Shown in pieces: positions 15,372 to 24,476 of a DNA stretch of 64,000 nt (positions are counted from its first letter, which is position 1; the number at the start of each line of letters is the position of its first letter). Source of the stretch: Candidatus Fredericiella danica (lineage in GTDB: Bacteria > Chloroflexota > Anaerolineae > Caldilineales > Caldilineaceae); NCBI GenBank assembly GCA_016713335.1, contig JADJPH010000039.1, positions 1 to 64,000 on the forward strand, read 5' to 3'. The notes beneath the pieces were generated by a model. The model did not search any database, was not told the DNA's origin, and saw only the letters and a list, made by a program, of their open reading frames with translations. The translations under genes were made by a program, and so were the position numbers.

Positions 15372-16967
15372 ATGATCTTCAACCGCAACATCGTGCTCAC
15401 AGGATTCATGGGCACGGGTAAAAGTACCGTGGGCAGATTGCTTGCCGCCGAACTGGGCAGGCGGTTCGTTGATATGGATGTCGTGCTTGAAGCACAGTAT
15501 GGCAAGCCGATCTCCGCAGTGTTCGCCGAAGAGGGTGAAGAGCATTTCCGCGCGGCGGAGGCGCTCCTCTGTCGGACGTTGGCCGCGGACCCCGGATTAG
15601 TGATCAGCACCGGCGGCGGCGCGCTGCTCAATCCTGAAAGCCGCGCGGCATTTTCCGAAACCGGCGTCATTGTCTGCCTCATGGCCAGTGAAGATGAGAT
15701 CCTGCGCCGCCTGGCGGCGGCGGACGACCGGCCACTATTAGCCGGCGAGGAGGGCAAGCGGCGCGAACGAATCCATGCCCTGTTGCGCCAACGCCGGGCT
15801 GTCTACGGCAGTTTCCCTGCCCAAATCGACACCGACGGCCTGAAGCCTGAGGAGGTGGTTGAACGCGTGCTGCTGGCGGTGGAGGCGGATGCAGAGGCGC
15901 CCGGTCTGATCCGGATTCCTGTGCAATCGCCTGCCGGGATGTATCACTTGTGGCTGGGGGACGGCGCCCTGGCGCATGCGGGGTCGTTGCTGGTGGCAAG
16001 GGGCATCCGCCAGGGGCGCGCGGCCATCGTGACCAATCACATGCTCAGCGATCATGTCGTGACACTCGAAGCAAGTCTGGAATCTGCGGGCTTTGAACCG
16101 GTGCGGTGTTTGGTGCCGGAAGGGGAGCAGTACAAGACGCTCGACACCGTGCGCGACCTCTATGACCAGTTCCTCGCTGCGGGTCTGGATCGGCACAGTC
16201 CGGTCATTGCGCTGGGAGGCGGTGTGGTCGGTGACATGGCCGGCTTTGCGGCGGCCACCTATTTGCGGGGTGTTCCCTTTGTCCAGGCGCCAACGTCGCT
16301 GCTGTCGATGGTTGACGCCTCGGTCGGTGGGAAGACCGGCGTCGACATGTCCCAAGGCAAGAACCTGGTGGGCGCTTTTAAACAGCCCGAATTGGTGTTG
16401 ATGGACACGGCAACGTTTGCCACCCTGCCCTCTGATGAATTCCGCTCCGGGCTTGCTGAAGTCGTCAAACATGGCGTCATCGGTGCGCCCCGGCTTTTCA
16501 CGCAACTCGAGGAGGAAGGCCCAGCCAGCCTTGTCCAACTGGTCGCTGAGGCGGTGCGCGTCAAAGTCAGGGTTGTGGAAGCGGACCCGTATGAACAAGG
16601 CATCCGTGCAGCGCTGAATCTTGGCCACACCTTTGGGCACGCGCTGGAATTGGTCAGCAACTTTTCCCTGCGGCATGGTGAAGCGGTTGCCATCGGTATG
16701 TCAGCCGCGGCGGCGATGGCGGCCGAACTTGGGATTTGCGATGCCCACCTCGCCGAACGGATCACCCACCTTCTACGAAGATTGGGACTGCCCGTGCAGG
16801 CGTCCGGGTATGCCGTTGACGACATTTATGCCGCCATGGGGCATGACAAGAAGCGCGCCGGCAAGAAATTGCGCTTTGTTGCGCCGCGTGCGTTGGGCGA
16901 TGTGATCGTGATCGATGACCCTGGCGAGGATGTCGTGCGGAGAGCGATCCGCAGCGTTGTGCTATAA
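15372..16967 (+). CDS. aroKB: Bifunctional shikimate kinase / 3-dehydroquinate synthase
   Basis: A 531-residue fusion of two shikimate enzymes. Residues about 1-170 are shikimate kinase: P-loop GFMGTGKST (11-19), DMDVVLE for shikimate binding, STGGGALLNPESRAA, and a LID region. From about 185 to 531 it is 3-dehydroquinate synthase: EGEQYKTLDTVRDLYDQ, LGGGVVGDMAGFAAATYLRG, PTSLLSMVDASVGGKTGVD, and zinc ligands in NLGHTFGHALE and LRHGEAVAIGM. The order AroK-AroB in one chain is known from other bacteria. AroQ follows. The two active sites act at non-consecutive pathway steps. Confidence 0.95.
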   Translation: MIFNRNIVLTGFMGTGKSTVGRLLAAELGRRFVDMDVVLEAQYGKPISAVFAEEGEEHFRAAEALLCRTLAADPGLVISTGGGALLNPESRAAFSETGVIVCLMASEDEILRRLAAADDRPLLAGEEGKRRERIHALLRQRRAVYGSFPAQIDTDGLKPEEVVERVLLAVEADAEAPGLIRIPVQSPAGMYHLWLGDGALAHAGSLLVARGIRQGRAAIVTNHMLSDHVVTLEASLESAGFEPVRCLVPEGEQYKTLDTVRDLYDQFLAAGLDRHSPVIALGGGVVGDMAGFAAATYLRGVPFVQAPTSLLSMVDASVGGKTGVDMSQGKNLVGAFKQPELVLMDTATFATLPSDEFRSGLAEVVKHGVIGAPRLFTQLEEEGPASLVQLVAEAVRVKVRVVEADPYEQGIRAALNLGHTFGHALELVSNFSLRHGEAVAIGMSAAAAMAAELGICDAHLAERITHLLRRLGLPVQASGYAVDDIYAAMGHDKKRAGKKLRFVAPRALGDVIVIDDPGEDVVRRAIRSVVL

Positions 16968-16968
16968 T
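16963..16968 (+). promoter_or_regulatory. -10 element before aroQ
   Basis: GTGCTATAAT overlaps the stop of aroKB and lies about 50 bases before the aroQ start. It may add an internal transcript. Confidence 0.4.
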
Positions 16969-17017
16969 GCCGTTGCTGTGGCAGGGAGTCACGGCGGCCC
17001 AGTAGGAAGAGCGCCCA

Positions 17018-17469
17018 ATGGCAAAATCGCATTGCTGCACGGCCCCAACCTGAATCTGTTGGGCACGCGTGAAACCACCATCTACGGTAGCAAGACGTTG
17101 GATCAGATCGACGCCGCGGTGATGGCGGCGGCGCTGCCAAAACACGAAGTGCGTCCGCATCAGAGCAACCACGAAGGATCCTTAATTGATTTCATCCACG
17201 CGGCGCGAGACTGGGCCGACGGGATCTTGATCAACCCCGGCGCATATACACACTACTCGTACGCATTGCGCGATGCCATTGCCGCGGTCAAGCTGCCGGC
17301 CGTCGAGGTGCATTTGAGCAATGTGCATACCCGCGAGGAGTTTCGGCACCGCTCCGTGATCGCACCCGTCTGTGTCGGCCAGATCACCGGATTTGGCTGG
17401 CGCAGCTATTTACTCGGTCTCCAGGCGTTGCTTGACCACATTCAAGAACGGGCGGAAGCATCCACATGA
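17018..17469 (+). CDS. aroQ: 3-dehydroquinate dehydratase, type II
   Basis: This dodecameric-type dehydratase converts 3-dehydroquinate to 3-dehydroshikimate. GPNLNLLGTRETTIYG (catalytic Tyr), QSNHEGSLIDFIH, INPGAYTHYSYALRDAI and EVHLSNVHTREEFRHRSV are all present. The natural start is ATG 17018, after AGGAAGAG, reading MAKIALLHGPNLN if one base is restored next to GGCAAAA. The sequence as given shifts there, and an in-frame start at 16915 inside aroKB would add an unlikely 35 residues. The stop overlaps the next ATG (ATGA), suggesting an operon link to the damaged sugar-binding gene. Confidence 0.92.
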
Positions 17470-18488
17470 AGCGCTTTTCATCGATTGCACCCATCTTTCC
17501 CCGATCTGGCGCAGGGGTATGCCGATGCGGTGAACGGCGGCGGTGGCCCGGATCTGGTGCTTGCACCGACGTGGTGGTTGACGGATTTTGTCAGCGTCGG
17601 CGTGGTCCAGCCGTTGGATGAGTTGGTAACGCCCAATGAGATCGCCCAGTACTACCCTGCGACTGTAGACAATCTGCGCTGGCAAGGTACGTTGTACGGG
17701 TTGCCAACCAACTTTGAGTTGGTCAGCCTCTTCGTTAACCGGGCGCTTGCCGACCCTGCAAACGCACCTGCCACAATGGATGCCCTGTTGGCGCAGGCCC
17801 AAATCACCACGACGCAGGGCATTGGTCTTTATAACAGCCTCTATCATCTGTTTTGGGGCATTCCGGCCTATGGCGGGCAGCTTTTTGATGACCAGGGCGT
17901 CGCGATGTTGGATCAGACGGGCAACACAGCGGGCTACTTGCAGTGGCTTAAAGAGATCAGCAAGACCCCTGGAAGCTTTATTGACACGGACTACGGCATG
18001 CTACTGGACCGTTTCCAAGAAGGGGCGAATTTGCCTACTTTGTCGATGGGCCGTGGGCGATCGGAGAACTGCGGGCGGCGCTTGGCGATAATCTTGCGGT
18101 GGTGACACTGCCGGCAGGGGCCACAGGGCCGGCGCAGCCCTGGTTGAATGCAGACGGCGTCATGTTGAATCCACGCAGCAGCCCGGAACAACAGAAGCTG
18201 GCTATGGCCTTTGCCCGTTCCCTTACAAGCGCCGAAGGTGGCTCCCTACTGGCTGCGACCGCCAGCCGGCTGCCGGCCAATCAACTGGCGGCGCTGGGGA
18301 CGGATCCTTTGCTGCAGGGCTTCATGGCGCAAGCGGCAAACGCCTTGCCGATGCCTGCGATTCCCGAGATGCAGCAGGTGTGGGGCTATGGCGGCGATCT
18401 GTTGATCAAGGTCGTCGATGGTGACGCCGATCCAACTGCGGCAGTCAAGGAAACGAACGCCTTGATCAATGAGGCAAACGGGAAGTGA
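17466..18488 (+). pseudogene. ABC sugar-binding protein (family 1), N-terminal deletion and frameshift
   Basis: ATG 17466 overlaps the aroQ stop and reads MKRFSSIA, like the start of a signal peptide, but the next codons jump straight into mature sequence of a MalE-like binding protein (FPDLAQGYADAVNGG, then PDLVLAPTWWLTDF). The signal peptide core and roughly 70-90 residues of the first lobe are missing. The rest is well kept: LRWQGTLYGLPTNFELVSLF, FWGIPAYGGQLFDD. Near 18030 a shift moves to the frame beginning ALGDNLAVVTLPAG and ending INEANGK. Permease genes are not adjacent. It is either a decayed gene or a local assembly loss. Confidence 0.75.
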
Positions 18489-19542
18489 CTGGTTGAGCGA
18501 GCAGTACCAGCGATTCAACCTCGACACGATGTCGGGCATCTCGCCCGGCACGCGCACGAGGATTTTCCAGCGTGTGCGCTTGCGCACCGGCAAGGACCCA
18601 CAGATCCCGCTCCGTTGGGCGCGTGTGTGGTGGTATGAAGACCCAGCCGAGTGTCTCGTTGTCTTGGAGGATGCCGGCGCACAGAGAAAAGACGAAGCAA
18701 GCGGAGACGGCGCTGGGGACGTTGTGCTCCGGCTGCAGGATCCGCTTGCAACGGACTTTGCGGTGAACTTTATCGAAGCTTTTGCCACCACCGGGTTTTC
18801 ACCGGTCGCGTGTGCCACGTGCACCCATTGGGGCAGGCTACGAACCGCAACGGGTGACGGGATGGGCGTTGGCAGGTGTTTGTGGCAGCGGGATCGCGCC
18901 ACGCATGACCTACAACCGGTTGATCCTGCGTTGGCGATGTTGACGACCCAGGGCGTGCTGGCGCTGGCATGCGATCACTGGGAAGAGGCGATCGGGGGCT
19001 TGACAGAGGTTAGCGACGCCACGGCGCCGCTTGCACCAATGCCCAAAGCGGCCGAACGCGACAGCAACGAACGCTGGACACTCTGGGGGCAGCTTCGTCG
19101 CTGGTTTGGAAGAACCGGCACGGCGCCGCCATCGGATAACACACTAACCTGGGAAGAGAAACTGGTCGAACGGAGTGGCGTTGGGGCCGGCACGGAATCC
19201 TGTTTTGTTTGCCAGGGCAGGATCGCCAATCTGGGCGCGCTGGCGGTGGCAACGCCTGAAGGTGACAAACAGACCTACAGTATTTGGCGCTGCCGAAGCT
19301 GCTATACATACTACTTGAACGATTGGATCGACCGGTGGGAACGCACCGATAGCCTGGAAACCGAAGAAAAATACTATCGCCTGGCGCCGGTTGACGCATT
19401 GGCAGTGCTTTCGGTCATCGACAACATTGTCCATGCGGAGCATCCGGCGCGCCGGTACGAAAGAGACGCACAGCGTGCCTGGATGTTGAATTTTCTTGGT
19501 GGGCGGGATGCGCTTAGCCATCAGATAAGACAGGGCAGATGA
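18469..19542 (+). CDS. Unknown protein with two cysteine-pair motifs
   Basis: No family is recognised in this 357-residue protein. Around residues 110-170 there is VACATCTHWGRL, then GRCLW and LACDHWE, a spaced set of Cys/His. Around 243-280 a second set reads SCFVCQGRIANL and WRCRSCYTYYLNDWIDRWER, typical of a zinc ribbon. The middle (about 190-220) is charged and probably flexible. The start ATG 18469 overlaps the end of the binding-protein gene by 20 bases; an M23 peptidase gene overlaps its 3' end (ATGA-type). Metal binding is likely; enzymatic function cannot be said. Confidence 0.65.
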   Translation: MRQTGSDWLSEQYQRFNLDTMSGISPGTRTRIFQRVRLRTGKDPQIPLRWARVWWYEDPAECLVVLEDAGAQRKDEASGDGAGDVVLRLQDPLATDFAVNFIEAFATTGFSPVACATCTHWGRLRTATGDGMGVGRCLWQRDRATHDLQPVDPALAMLTTQGVLALACDHWEEAIGGLTEVSDATAPLAPMPKAAERDSNERWTLWGQLRRWFGRTGTAPPSDNTLTWEEKLVERSGVGAGTESCFVCQGRIANLGALAVATPEGDKQTYSIWRCRSCYTYYLNDWIDRWERTDSLETEEKYYRLAPVDALAVLSVIDNIVHAEHPARRYERDAQRAWMLNFLGGRDALSHQIRQGR

Positions 19543-20567
19543 TTCTCGAAAGCCGGCCCGCGACCATCATCGCGGCAAAGTATGCGGAATTGCCATTTCC
19601 TGCATTGGCGCCAATGCAGGAGTTTGCCTTTGATTTAGGGATCACGGCGACGGACACGCCACTGCTCCTCGAAGGTGTCGTCTTTCAAGCGTTTCATGAC
19701 CACCAACTGGTTTTTGAGGAACGCTGGCCCGGTACGGTGCTCCAACAAAAGCTTGGTGACCTTGATTTATCGGTTGCGCCGGGTACGGGTGTCGCGCTGC
19801 GTGCTATCCACTTCTTGGTGCATGGCTATCAGGATCTGACTGAAGTGCATGTCACGGTGTTGGTCACCCCGAAGGGGGCCGCGGGTGTCACGCAGGGGGA
19901 ACTGACAATCCCCGTGCATTACCATGAGAACCTCACCGATCTTCATTTCCCTGGCGCCGGCGCCTGGTGGGCCATTCAGGGCAATGACTGGACCGACCGG
20001 CATAAACAAGAAGTGTTTAGCCAGACGTACGCAATGGATTTCGTCAAACTGGGTGAAGAGAGCGCCTTCTTCCGTGGGCGCGGCGCCGAGGTTGAGGATC
20101 ACTACAGTTGGAATCAGCCTGTCCACGCTGCGGCCGGGGGCAAAGTCGCTTTTGTGATCTACGATATGCCCGATCTTGCGCCGGGCGCCATGCCAGATCC
20201 GCGCATGTTTCGTGACGATCCACGGCGCATGTTAGGCAATGCGGTGGCAATCAGCCATGGCAACGGTGAATTCAGTTACTATGCATGCTTGCAGCAGGCG
20301 AGTCTTGCGGTGCGCGAGGGGCAGGTCATCCGTCGCGGCGCATTGATTGGCGCGGTCGGCAACAGTGGCTTGACGCCGGGGCCGCACTTGCACTTTCATC
20401 TGATGAACGGGCCCAATCCCTTTATCGACCAGGGATTGCCTGCAAAGTTTTCGCACTTCTCTGCGGGTGGTCAATACTTTGACCGTCCAATCACGATTCC
20501 ATCGCGCATGATTGTCATTGGAGCGGGGCAGGCTCAGGCACTTGCGTCCGCACCAGGGGAGGAATGA
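19539..20567 (+). CDS. M23-family metallopeptidase-like protein
   Basis: A 342-residue protein whose second half carries the LytM/M23 zinc peptidase fold: an Asp ligand in QTYAMDFVKLG with a preceding His, HAAAGGKVAFV, ISHGNGEFSYYACL, GAVGNSGLTPGPHLHFHLM with the HxH ligand pair. The first half (residues 1-150) is a beta-rich domain without signal peptide. Most M23 enzymes cleave peptidoglycan or peptides outside the cell; absence of a signal makes export unclear. It overlaps the upstream unknown gene by four bases and is overlapped by the next, so the three are likely co-translated. Confidence 0.8.
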   Translation: MILESRPATIIAAKYAELPFPALAPMQEFAFDLGITATDTPLLLEGVVFQAFHDHQLVFEERWPGTVLQQKLGDLDLSVAPGTGVALRAIHFLVHGYQDLTEVHVTVLVTPKGAAGVTQGELTIPVHYHENLTDLHFPGAGAWWAIQGNDWTDRHKQEVFSQTYAMDFVKLGEESAFFRGRGAEVEDHYSWNQPVHAAAGGKVAFVIYDMPDLAPGAMPDPRMFRDDPRRMLGNAVAISHGNGEFSYYACLQQASLAVREGQVIRRGALIGAVGNSGLTPGPHLHFHLMNGPNPFIDQGLPAKFSHFSAGGQYFDRPITIPSRMIVIGAGQAQALASAPGEE

Positions 20568-21076
20568 TTTCGATGAACCAGAATGGTGAATTACCACTTC
20601 AAACGACCGTAGACGATGAACTCTACGATGAGTTGAATGAGTTGGTAGGCCAGCAGATTGTCTATGTCGAAGTGTGGGAGGATTCGCTTGGCGGCGCCAT
20701 TGAGGAGGATGAGGTGACGCTGACGAAACCGACCGGTGAATCGGCCTTCGACATAGATCTCTATCTTGCGGATGGCGTCTATTTTGAATTGTATAGCGTT
20801 TCGTGCTTTGATGACCCAGATGCGGACCCCTGGCGCGGACTGGAAGTGACCACCAAACGCCTGCAGAGCGTGGCGCGGCGTGGCGTATTGGAGGAAGTGG
20901 CCGTCGATGAAGACGATGGGCTCGTCCTGGTGTTGCGCGATGCGCGCCGGCAGTTGATCTATCTGAGCGTTGGCGCCTGGCTGCTGGAAGAATGGGATGA
21001 GTTGCCCATCCCGTTTTTTTCGTCTATGATTAGTTCAAATTTTGCGCAGTACCTCACCGCATTTGCACAGAAATAA
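20564..21076 (+). CDS. Unknown acidic protein
   Basis: 170 residues, strongly acidic (for example EVWEDSLGGAIEEDEVTL and LEEVAVDEDDGLVLVLRDAR). The ATG at 20564 overlaps the stop of the M23 gene; ATG 20573 is an alternative start after GGAGGAATGATTTCG. No signal peptide or membrane helix is seen, and no motif is recognised. Position suggests a role together with the M23-like protein and the following membrane protein. Confidence 0.65.
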   Translation: MISMNQNGELPLQTTVDDELYDELNELVGQQIVYVEVWEDSLGGAIEEDEVTLTKPTGESAFDIDLYLADGVYFELYSVSCFDDPDADPWRGLEVTTKRLQSVARRGVLEEVAVDEDDGLVLVLRDARRQLIYLSVGAWLLEEWDELPIPFFSSMISSNFAQYLTAFAQK

Positions 21077-21094
21077 AATCGGGAGAGTCTTGCT

Positions 21095-21586
21095 ATGATT
21101 CCATTGACTGCCATGGCTGCAGCCAAGCCGCAGACGAATCCGTGGATGGCCTCGCTTTGGGGCGGCGGCATCTCAGCGCTGATTGCAGCGGCGTTCGGAT
21201 GGCTTTTGGGCACCAACATGCCGATTCTTTGGGGGTTGGCGCTCATTTTGATCGGTGTGGGACCGGTGCTGGGGTATCAGCTCGCAGCCGGCAAATTGGG
21301 CCGCGATTGGAAGTCCATCATTGGTGGCTTCTTGGGTGGCATCATCCCGTTGCTCGGTTGGCTGATTTTGTGGCCGCTCTTTGTTTGGTTGTTGAACCGG
21401 AAGTTCCCACTTGGGCGCCTTTACCTCGGTAGCCTTGTCGGCATTGTCCTTGGCTTCGTCGTCTGGTGGGCGATTGCAATGATGATGGGGCAGAACCCTG
21501 AGACATGGTTTGGTCTGGCCTGGGCACTGGCAGTGAGCGCCTGGGGCGGCTCCACTGCTGCGTTCATGCAGGAGAAAGACGCATAA
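21095..21586 (+). CDS. Small multi-pass membrane protein, unknown
   Basis: 163 residues with about five hydrophobic segments (near 19-40, 44-62, 75-97, 108-130, 138-155), several glycine-rich: FLGGIIPLLGWLILWPLFVW. GGAGAG precedes the ATG. It closes the gene run that starts with the cysteine-motif protein and is followed by a hairpin at 21624. No family recognised. Confidence 0.65.
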   Translation: MIPLTAMAAAKPQTNPWMASLWGGGISALIAAAFGWLLGTNMPILWGLALILIGVGPVLGYQLAAGKLGRDWKSIIGGFLGGIIPLLGWLILWPLFVWLLNRKFPLGRLYLGSLVGIVLGFVVWWAIAMMMGQNPETWFGLAWALAVSAWGGSTAAFMQEKDA

Positions 21587-21623
21587 GTTTGTCCATGGCG
21601 TAATCGAATATCGAGTGATGATG

Positions 21624-21655
21624 AGCGGCGGCTTCGCAAGGAAGTCGCCGCTTTC
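21624..21655 (+). terminator. Hairpin terminator
   Basis: AGCGGCG (21624-21630) pairs with CGCCGCT (21646-21652), followed by TTTCC. Confidence 0.5.
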
Positions 21656-21744
21656 CATTGGGTGGTGGGTGCAATCACGGCTTTCTTCGTGCAAGTTGCC
21701 TAATATAGCATTGTGCACTTTTGCGCTGGCTTCTGAGTCGCCGC

Positions 21745-21750
21745 TATAAT
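21745..21750 (+). promoter_or_regulatory. -10 element of the PucR-type regulator
   Basis: TATAAT in context CGCCGCTATAATGACGG, about 40 bases before ATG 21791. Confidence 0.5.
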
Positions 21751-21790
21751 GACGGATTGACGAGCAGGAATCTGCTTGCATGAGAGCAAT

Positions 21791-23436
21791 ATGTACAAGA
21801 GCACAACCACGCTCGACGATGTATTTCGTCTGGCCTTGCCGGCCCATACACAGTTGTTGGCGGGTACGGCCTTTTTGAATCGACCAGTCAGTTGGGCATG
21901 CAGCTTGCGCCCCAGCCCACCGGCATTCCCAAAGCTGGATGGCAATGAACTCGCGCTCATCGATATGGATGATCTCCGCAGACTGGATCCGAAGCTGCGG
22001 CTGGACCGCGTCTTGCGGAGCCTGCAATCGGCCCATGTCTCGGCGGTCGCAGTCTTGGGCGACCTGATCGACAGCGGCGCCGTTGCGGTGGCCGATGACA
22101 GCCATCTGGCCCTCTTTCAACTGCCCGCGATGCATCGCTCACCCAGGTCGAGCGATCGGTGATCCGGTTGATCGTCGACCGGGCGGGCTACATTGCCCAG
22201 CGTTCGACTGATTTGCAGCGGGAACTGAGCCAGGCTGCGCTCAATGGTGGCGGGCTTGGCAAGATTGCCGCGCGCTTGCATGGCTTCGCACAACAACCCG
22301 TTGTGCTCCTGGGCGAGAGTGGTCAGGTCAATGCGCTGGCCGGTCTCGACTTTCTCACGACTGAGCAGCAGCAGACGTTGTTGGACAATCTGCCGAACTT
22401 GACGCTGCTGCGGGCCTGGACTGCCACCCAGCCTGCGTCATCGGTGAGCTCTGCGGTCGGCGTATTGCCGCTTGGTCACACTTCGGCTTCGGCCCCCTAT
22501 CGTAGCACGGTGGTTGCACCGATTTACGCCAGTGATGGCGTGCATGGCTATTGCCTGCTGTTGCGGCCTGCGGCCTTGAGCGAACAGGAAGTCAGTGCGG
22601 TTGAGGAAGTGGCGGTGGTGCAGGGTGCGTCGGCCGCGGCGCTCGAATGGGCGAAGCAAAATGCAATCGGCATCGCCGAAGAGCGGATGCGCGCCGCCTT
22701 TTTGGATGAGTTGTTGGCGGCGGAGATCGCCGATGAGCAGGCGTGGATTCAGCGTGGGGCGTCGCTCCACTACGACTTGACACAGCCGTATGTTGCGCTG
22801 TTGATCGAGGCCACCAACGTGCCGAATTGGCCGAACTCGCTGTTGCGCTTCATGCAGCAGCAGCAAGTTGTTGCCCTGCACACCCGCCGCGACGAAGGGC
22901 TGCTGGTCTTTTGGCCCGTCACCAACCCCAAGAGCGGCCGCGAGCTCAAAGTGATCATGAATGGCTTCGTAGAGCAGATTCAGAAGGCCCATCCCCGGGC
23001 CAAGGTCGTGATTGGCATCGGCCGGCCCGGCGTTGGTCCAGGCAACTGGCGCGGCAGCCAACAGCAGGCGCGGGAGAGCTGGCGGCTGGGGAAAGAGTGG
23101 GAGACTGCGCCGGTCACCTATTTTGGGGACCTTGGCTTGTATCAGTTGTTGACCGGTCTGGGCACGAACCCGGAGGCAGCGCGCTTCTTCCGCAAGACGT
23201 TGGCAAAGCTGATCAATCACGACGACAACAAGAATTCGGAATTGGTGCAGACGCTTGAAGCGTTCTTTGCCAGTCACGGCAACCTGAGCCAGACGGCAGT
23301 CAGGTTGCACATTCATCGAAACACGCTCACCTATCGCCTCGAACAGATCGCGAACATCACGCAGTTGGATCTGGATGACCCGGATGCGAGGTTCTCGTTG
23401 CAGTTGGCGCTGAAGTTGCGACCCGTGCTGAAGTGA
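21791..23436 (+). CDS. PucR/CdaR-family transcriptional regulator (frameshifted)
   Basis: The first frame (to about 22130) is the PucR N-terminal domain: TTLDDVFRLALPAHTQLLAG, then LIDMDDLRRL and AVAVLGDLIDSGAVAVADDS. The second frame (22159-23436) continues directly with TQVERSVIRLIVDRAGYIAQ, a GGDEF-like central part, and the C-terminal PucR helix-turn-helix: FFASHGNLSQTAVRLHIHRN, then TLTYRLEQIANITQLDLDDP. One shift near 22135-22160 joins them, giving about 548 residues. Members activate purine, sugar-acid or amino-acid catabolic genes; here the target is unknown. It is divergent from nothing and convergent with the EamA gene. Confidence 0.88.
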
Positions 23437-23449
23437 GGCGCAAGCGACA

Positions 23450-24307
23450 TCATTTCCGCTGCAGATAGAAGATATACAGTCCACTTGCGAGGGTCAAGAG
23501 TGCACCCGCCAGGGTCAACCAGGTGGGCACTTCCTGCCAGATCAGAAAACCCCACATGATGCTGATGGGCAGGGCAACATATTCAAATGGGGCAAGCACC
23601 GAGGCCGGCGCCAGACTATACGCGCGGGACAGGAAATAGATCCAAGCCGCCCAAATCAGCCCCAACCCAGCCATAATGGTCAGATCGAGCATGGTCGGCA
23701 TACTCCAGGTGCGGATCAGAAAGGCAATACTCGGATGGGCATCGGGCTGCGCTCCAACAATGGCAGGCAGTGGCGCCAGGACCAGCGCAGCCACCAGGTA
23801 AACCAGCGAACTGTAGTAGGCCATCGTCGCACTACTGTCGTAGGTGTGCAGTTTGCGGGTGGAGATCACCATCAGCGCGTAGAAAAGCACCGAAATCAGG
23901 ATGAACACCGATCCCAGATTGAAGGTGGTGGTGCCGGGCCGGACGATCAGTAGAACGCCGGCAAAACCAACCATCAGCGCCACCCAATGGCGCAGCCCCA
24001 CCTCTTCACCCAGCATCAAAACCGACAGAAGCGTGATCATCAGTGGACCAGAGAAGCGAATCGCTTCGATATCCGCCAGCGGCAGCGCTGCTAATCCCAT
24101 CATCGCGGTCGTGTAGGAGAGAAAAAGGAAAAGCCCGCGGGTGTATTCGAGCTTGTGCTGCTTCGTTTTGGGCAACCCGCGATGGCCTTCATTGTAATAG
24201 AACAGCAGGGTGAAGGGCAGGGCAACCAGGCTGCGGAAGATGACGAGGGGGGGCCCGCGGATGGGGCTGATTTCAACGGAATAAGAACCGCCAATCAATT
24301 TGAGCAC
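23450..24307 (-). CDS. EamA/DMT-family transporter, N terminus probably incomplete
   Basis: 285 residues with about nine membrane helices and two EamA repeats (for example MMGLAALPLADIEAIRFSGP and VSFLIWQEVPTWLTL-like second-half sequence). Such proteins export metabolites or amino acids. The usual first helix is missing: the frame begins at GTG with LKLIGGSYSVEISPIRGPP, which corresponds to the end of helix 1, and the upstream DNA in that frame soon meets a stop. A shift or truncation upstream is likely; a palindromic repeat lies 100 bases upstream at 24.41 kb. Confidence 0.8.
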   Translation of the reverse strand: MLKLIGGSYSVEISPIRGPPLVIFRSLVALPFTLLFYYNEGHRGLPKTKQHKLEYTRGLFLFLSYTTAMMGLAALPLADIEAIRFSGPLMITLLSVLMLGEEVGLRHWVALMVGFAGVLLIVRPGTTTFNLGSVFILISVLFYALMVISTRKLHTYDSSATMAYYSSLVYLVAALVLAPLPAIVGAQPDAHPSIAFLIRTWSMPTMLDLTIMAGLGLIWAAWIYFLSRAYSLAPASVLAPFEYVALPISIMWGFLIWQEVPTWLTLAGALLTLASGLYIFYLQRK

Positions 24308-24408
24308 GCACTGAGAAGGGGCGACAAATCTGGAGGGAGATGGTCAGAGCCGCCAAGTGGTCCAAGCCCAAAGCCGACGCGCTGTGGTAGACTGGTATCG
24401 GCTACGGT

Positions 24409-24475
24409 TCAGGGGGGGGGGCACCACCTGACGGGATGGTGCCCGGGCGCCGCCCCGGGCGGGGGCGGCTCTTTC
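24409..24475. repeat. Isolated copy of palindromic repeat A
   Basis: GCACCACCTGACGGGATGGT with a run of G before it and CCCGGGCGCCGCCCCGGG after. It matches the A units at 13.3 and 45.9-46.4 kb. It sits immediately after the probable trpA stop. Confidence 0.75.
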
Positions 24476-24476
24476 C

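Noticed and set aside
15738..16676. 312-residue open frame antisense to aroKB
   Set aside because: Shadow of a well-conserved coding gene.
16915..17017. aroQ start inside aroKB at 16915
   Set aside because: It would add 35 unconserved residues; ATG 17018 with AGGAAGAG upstream gives the normal start if one base is restored.
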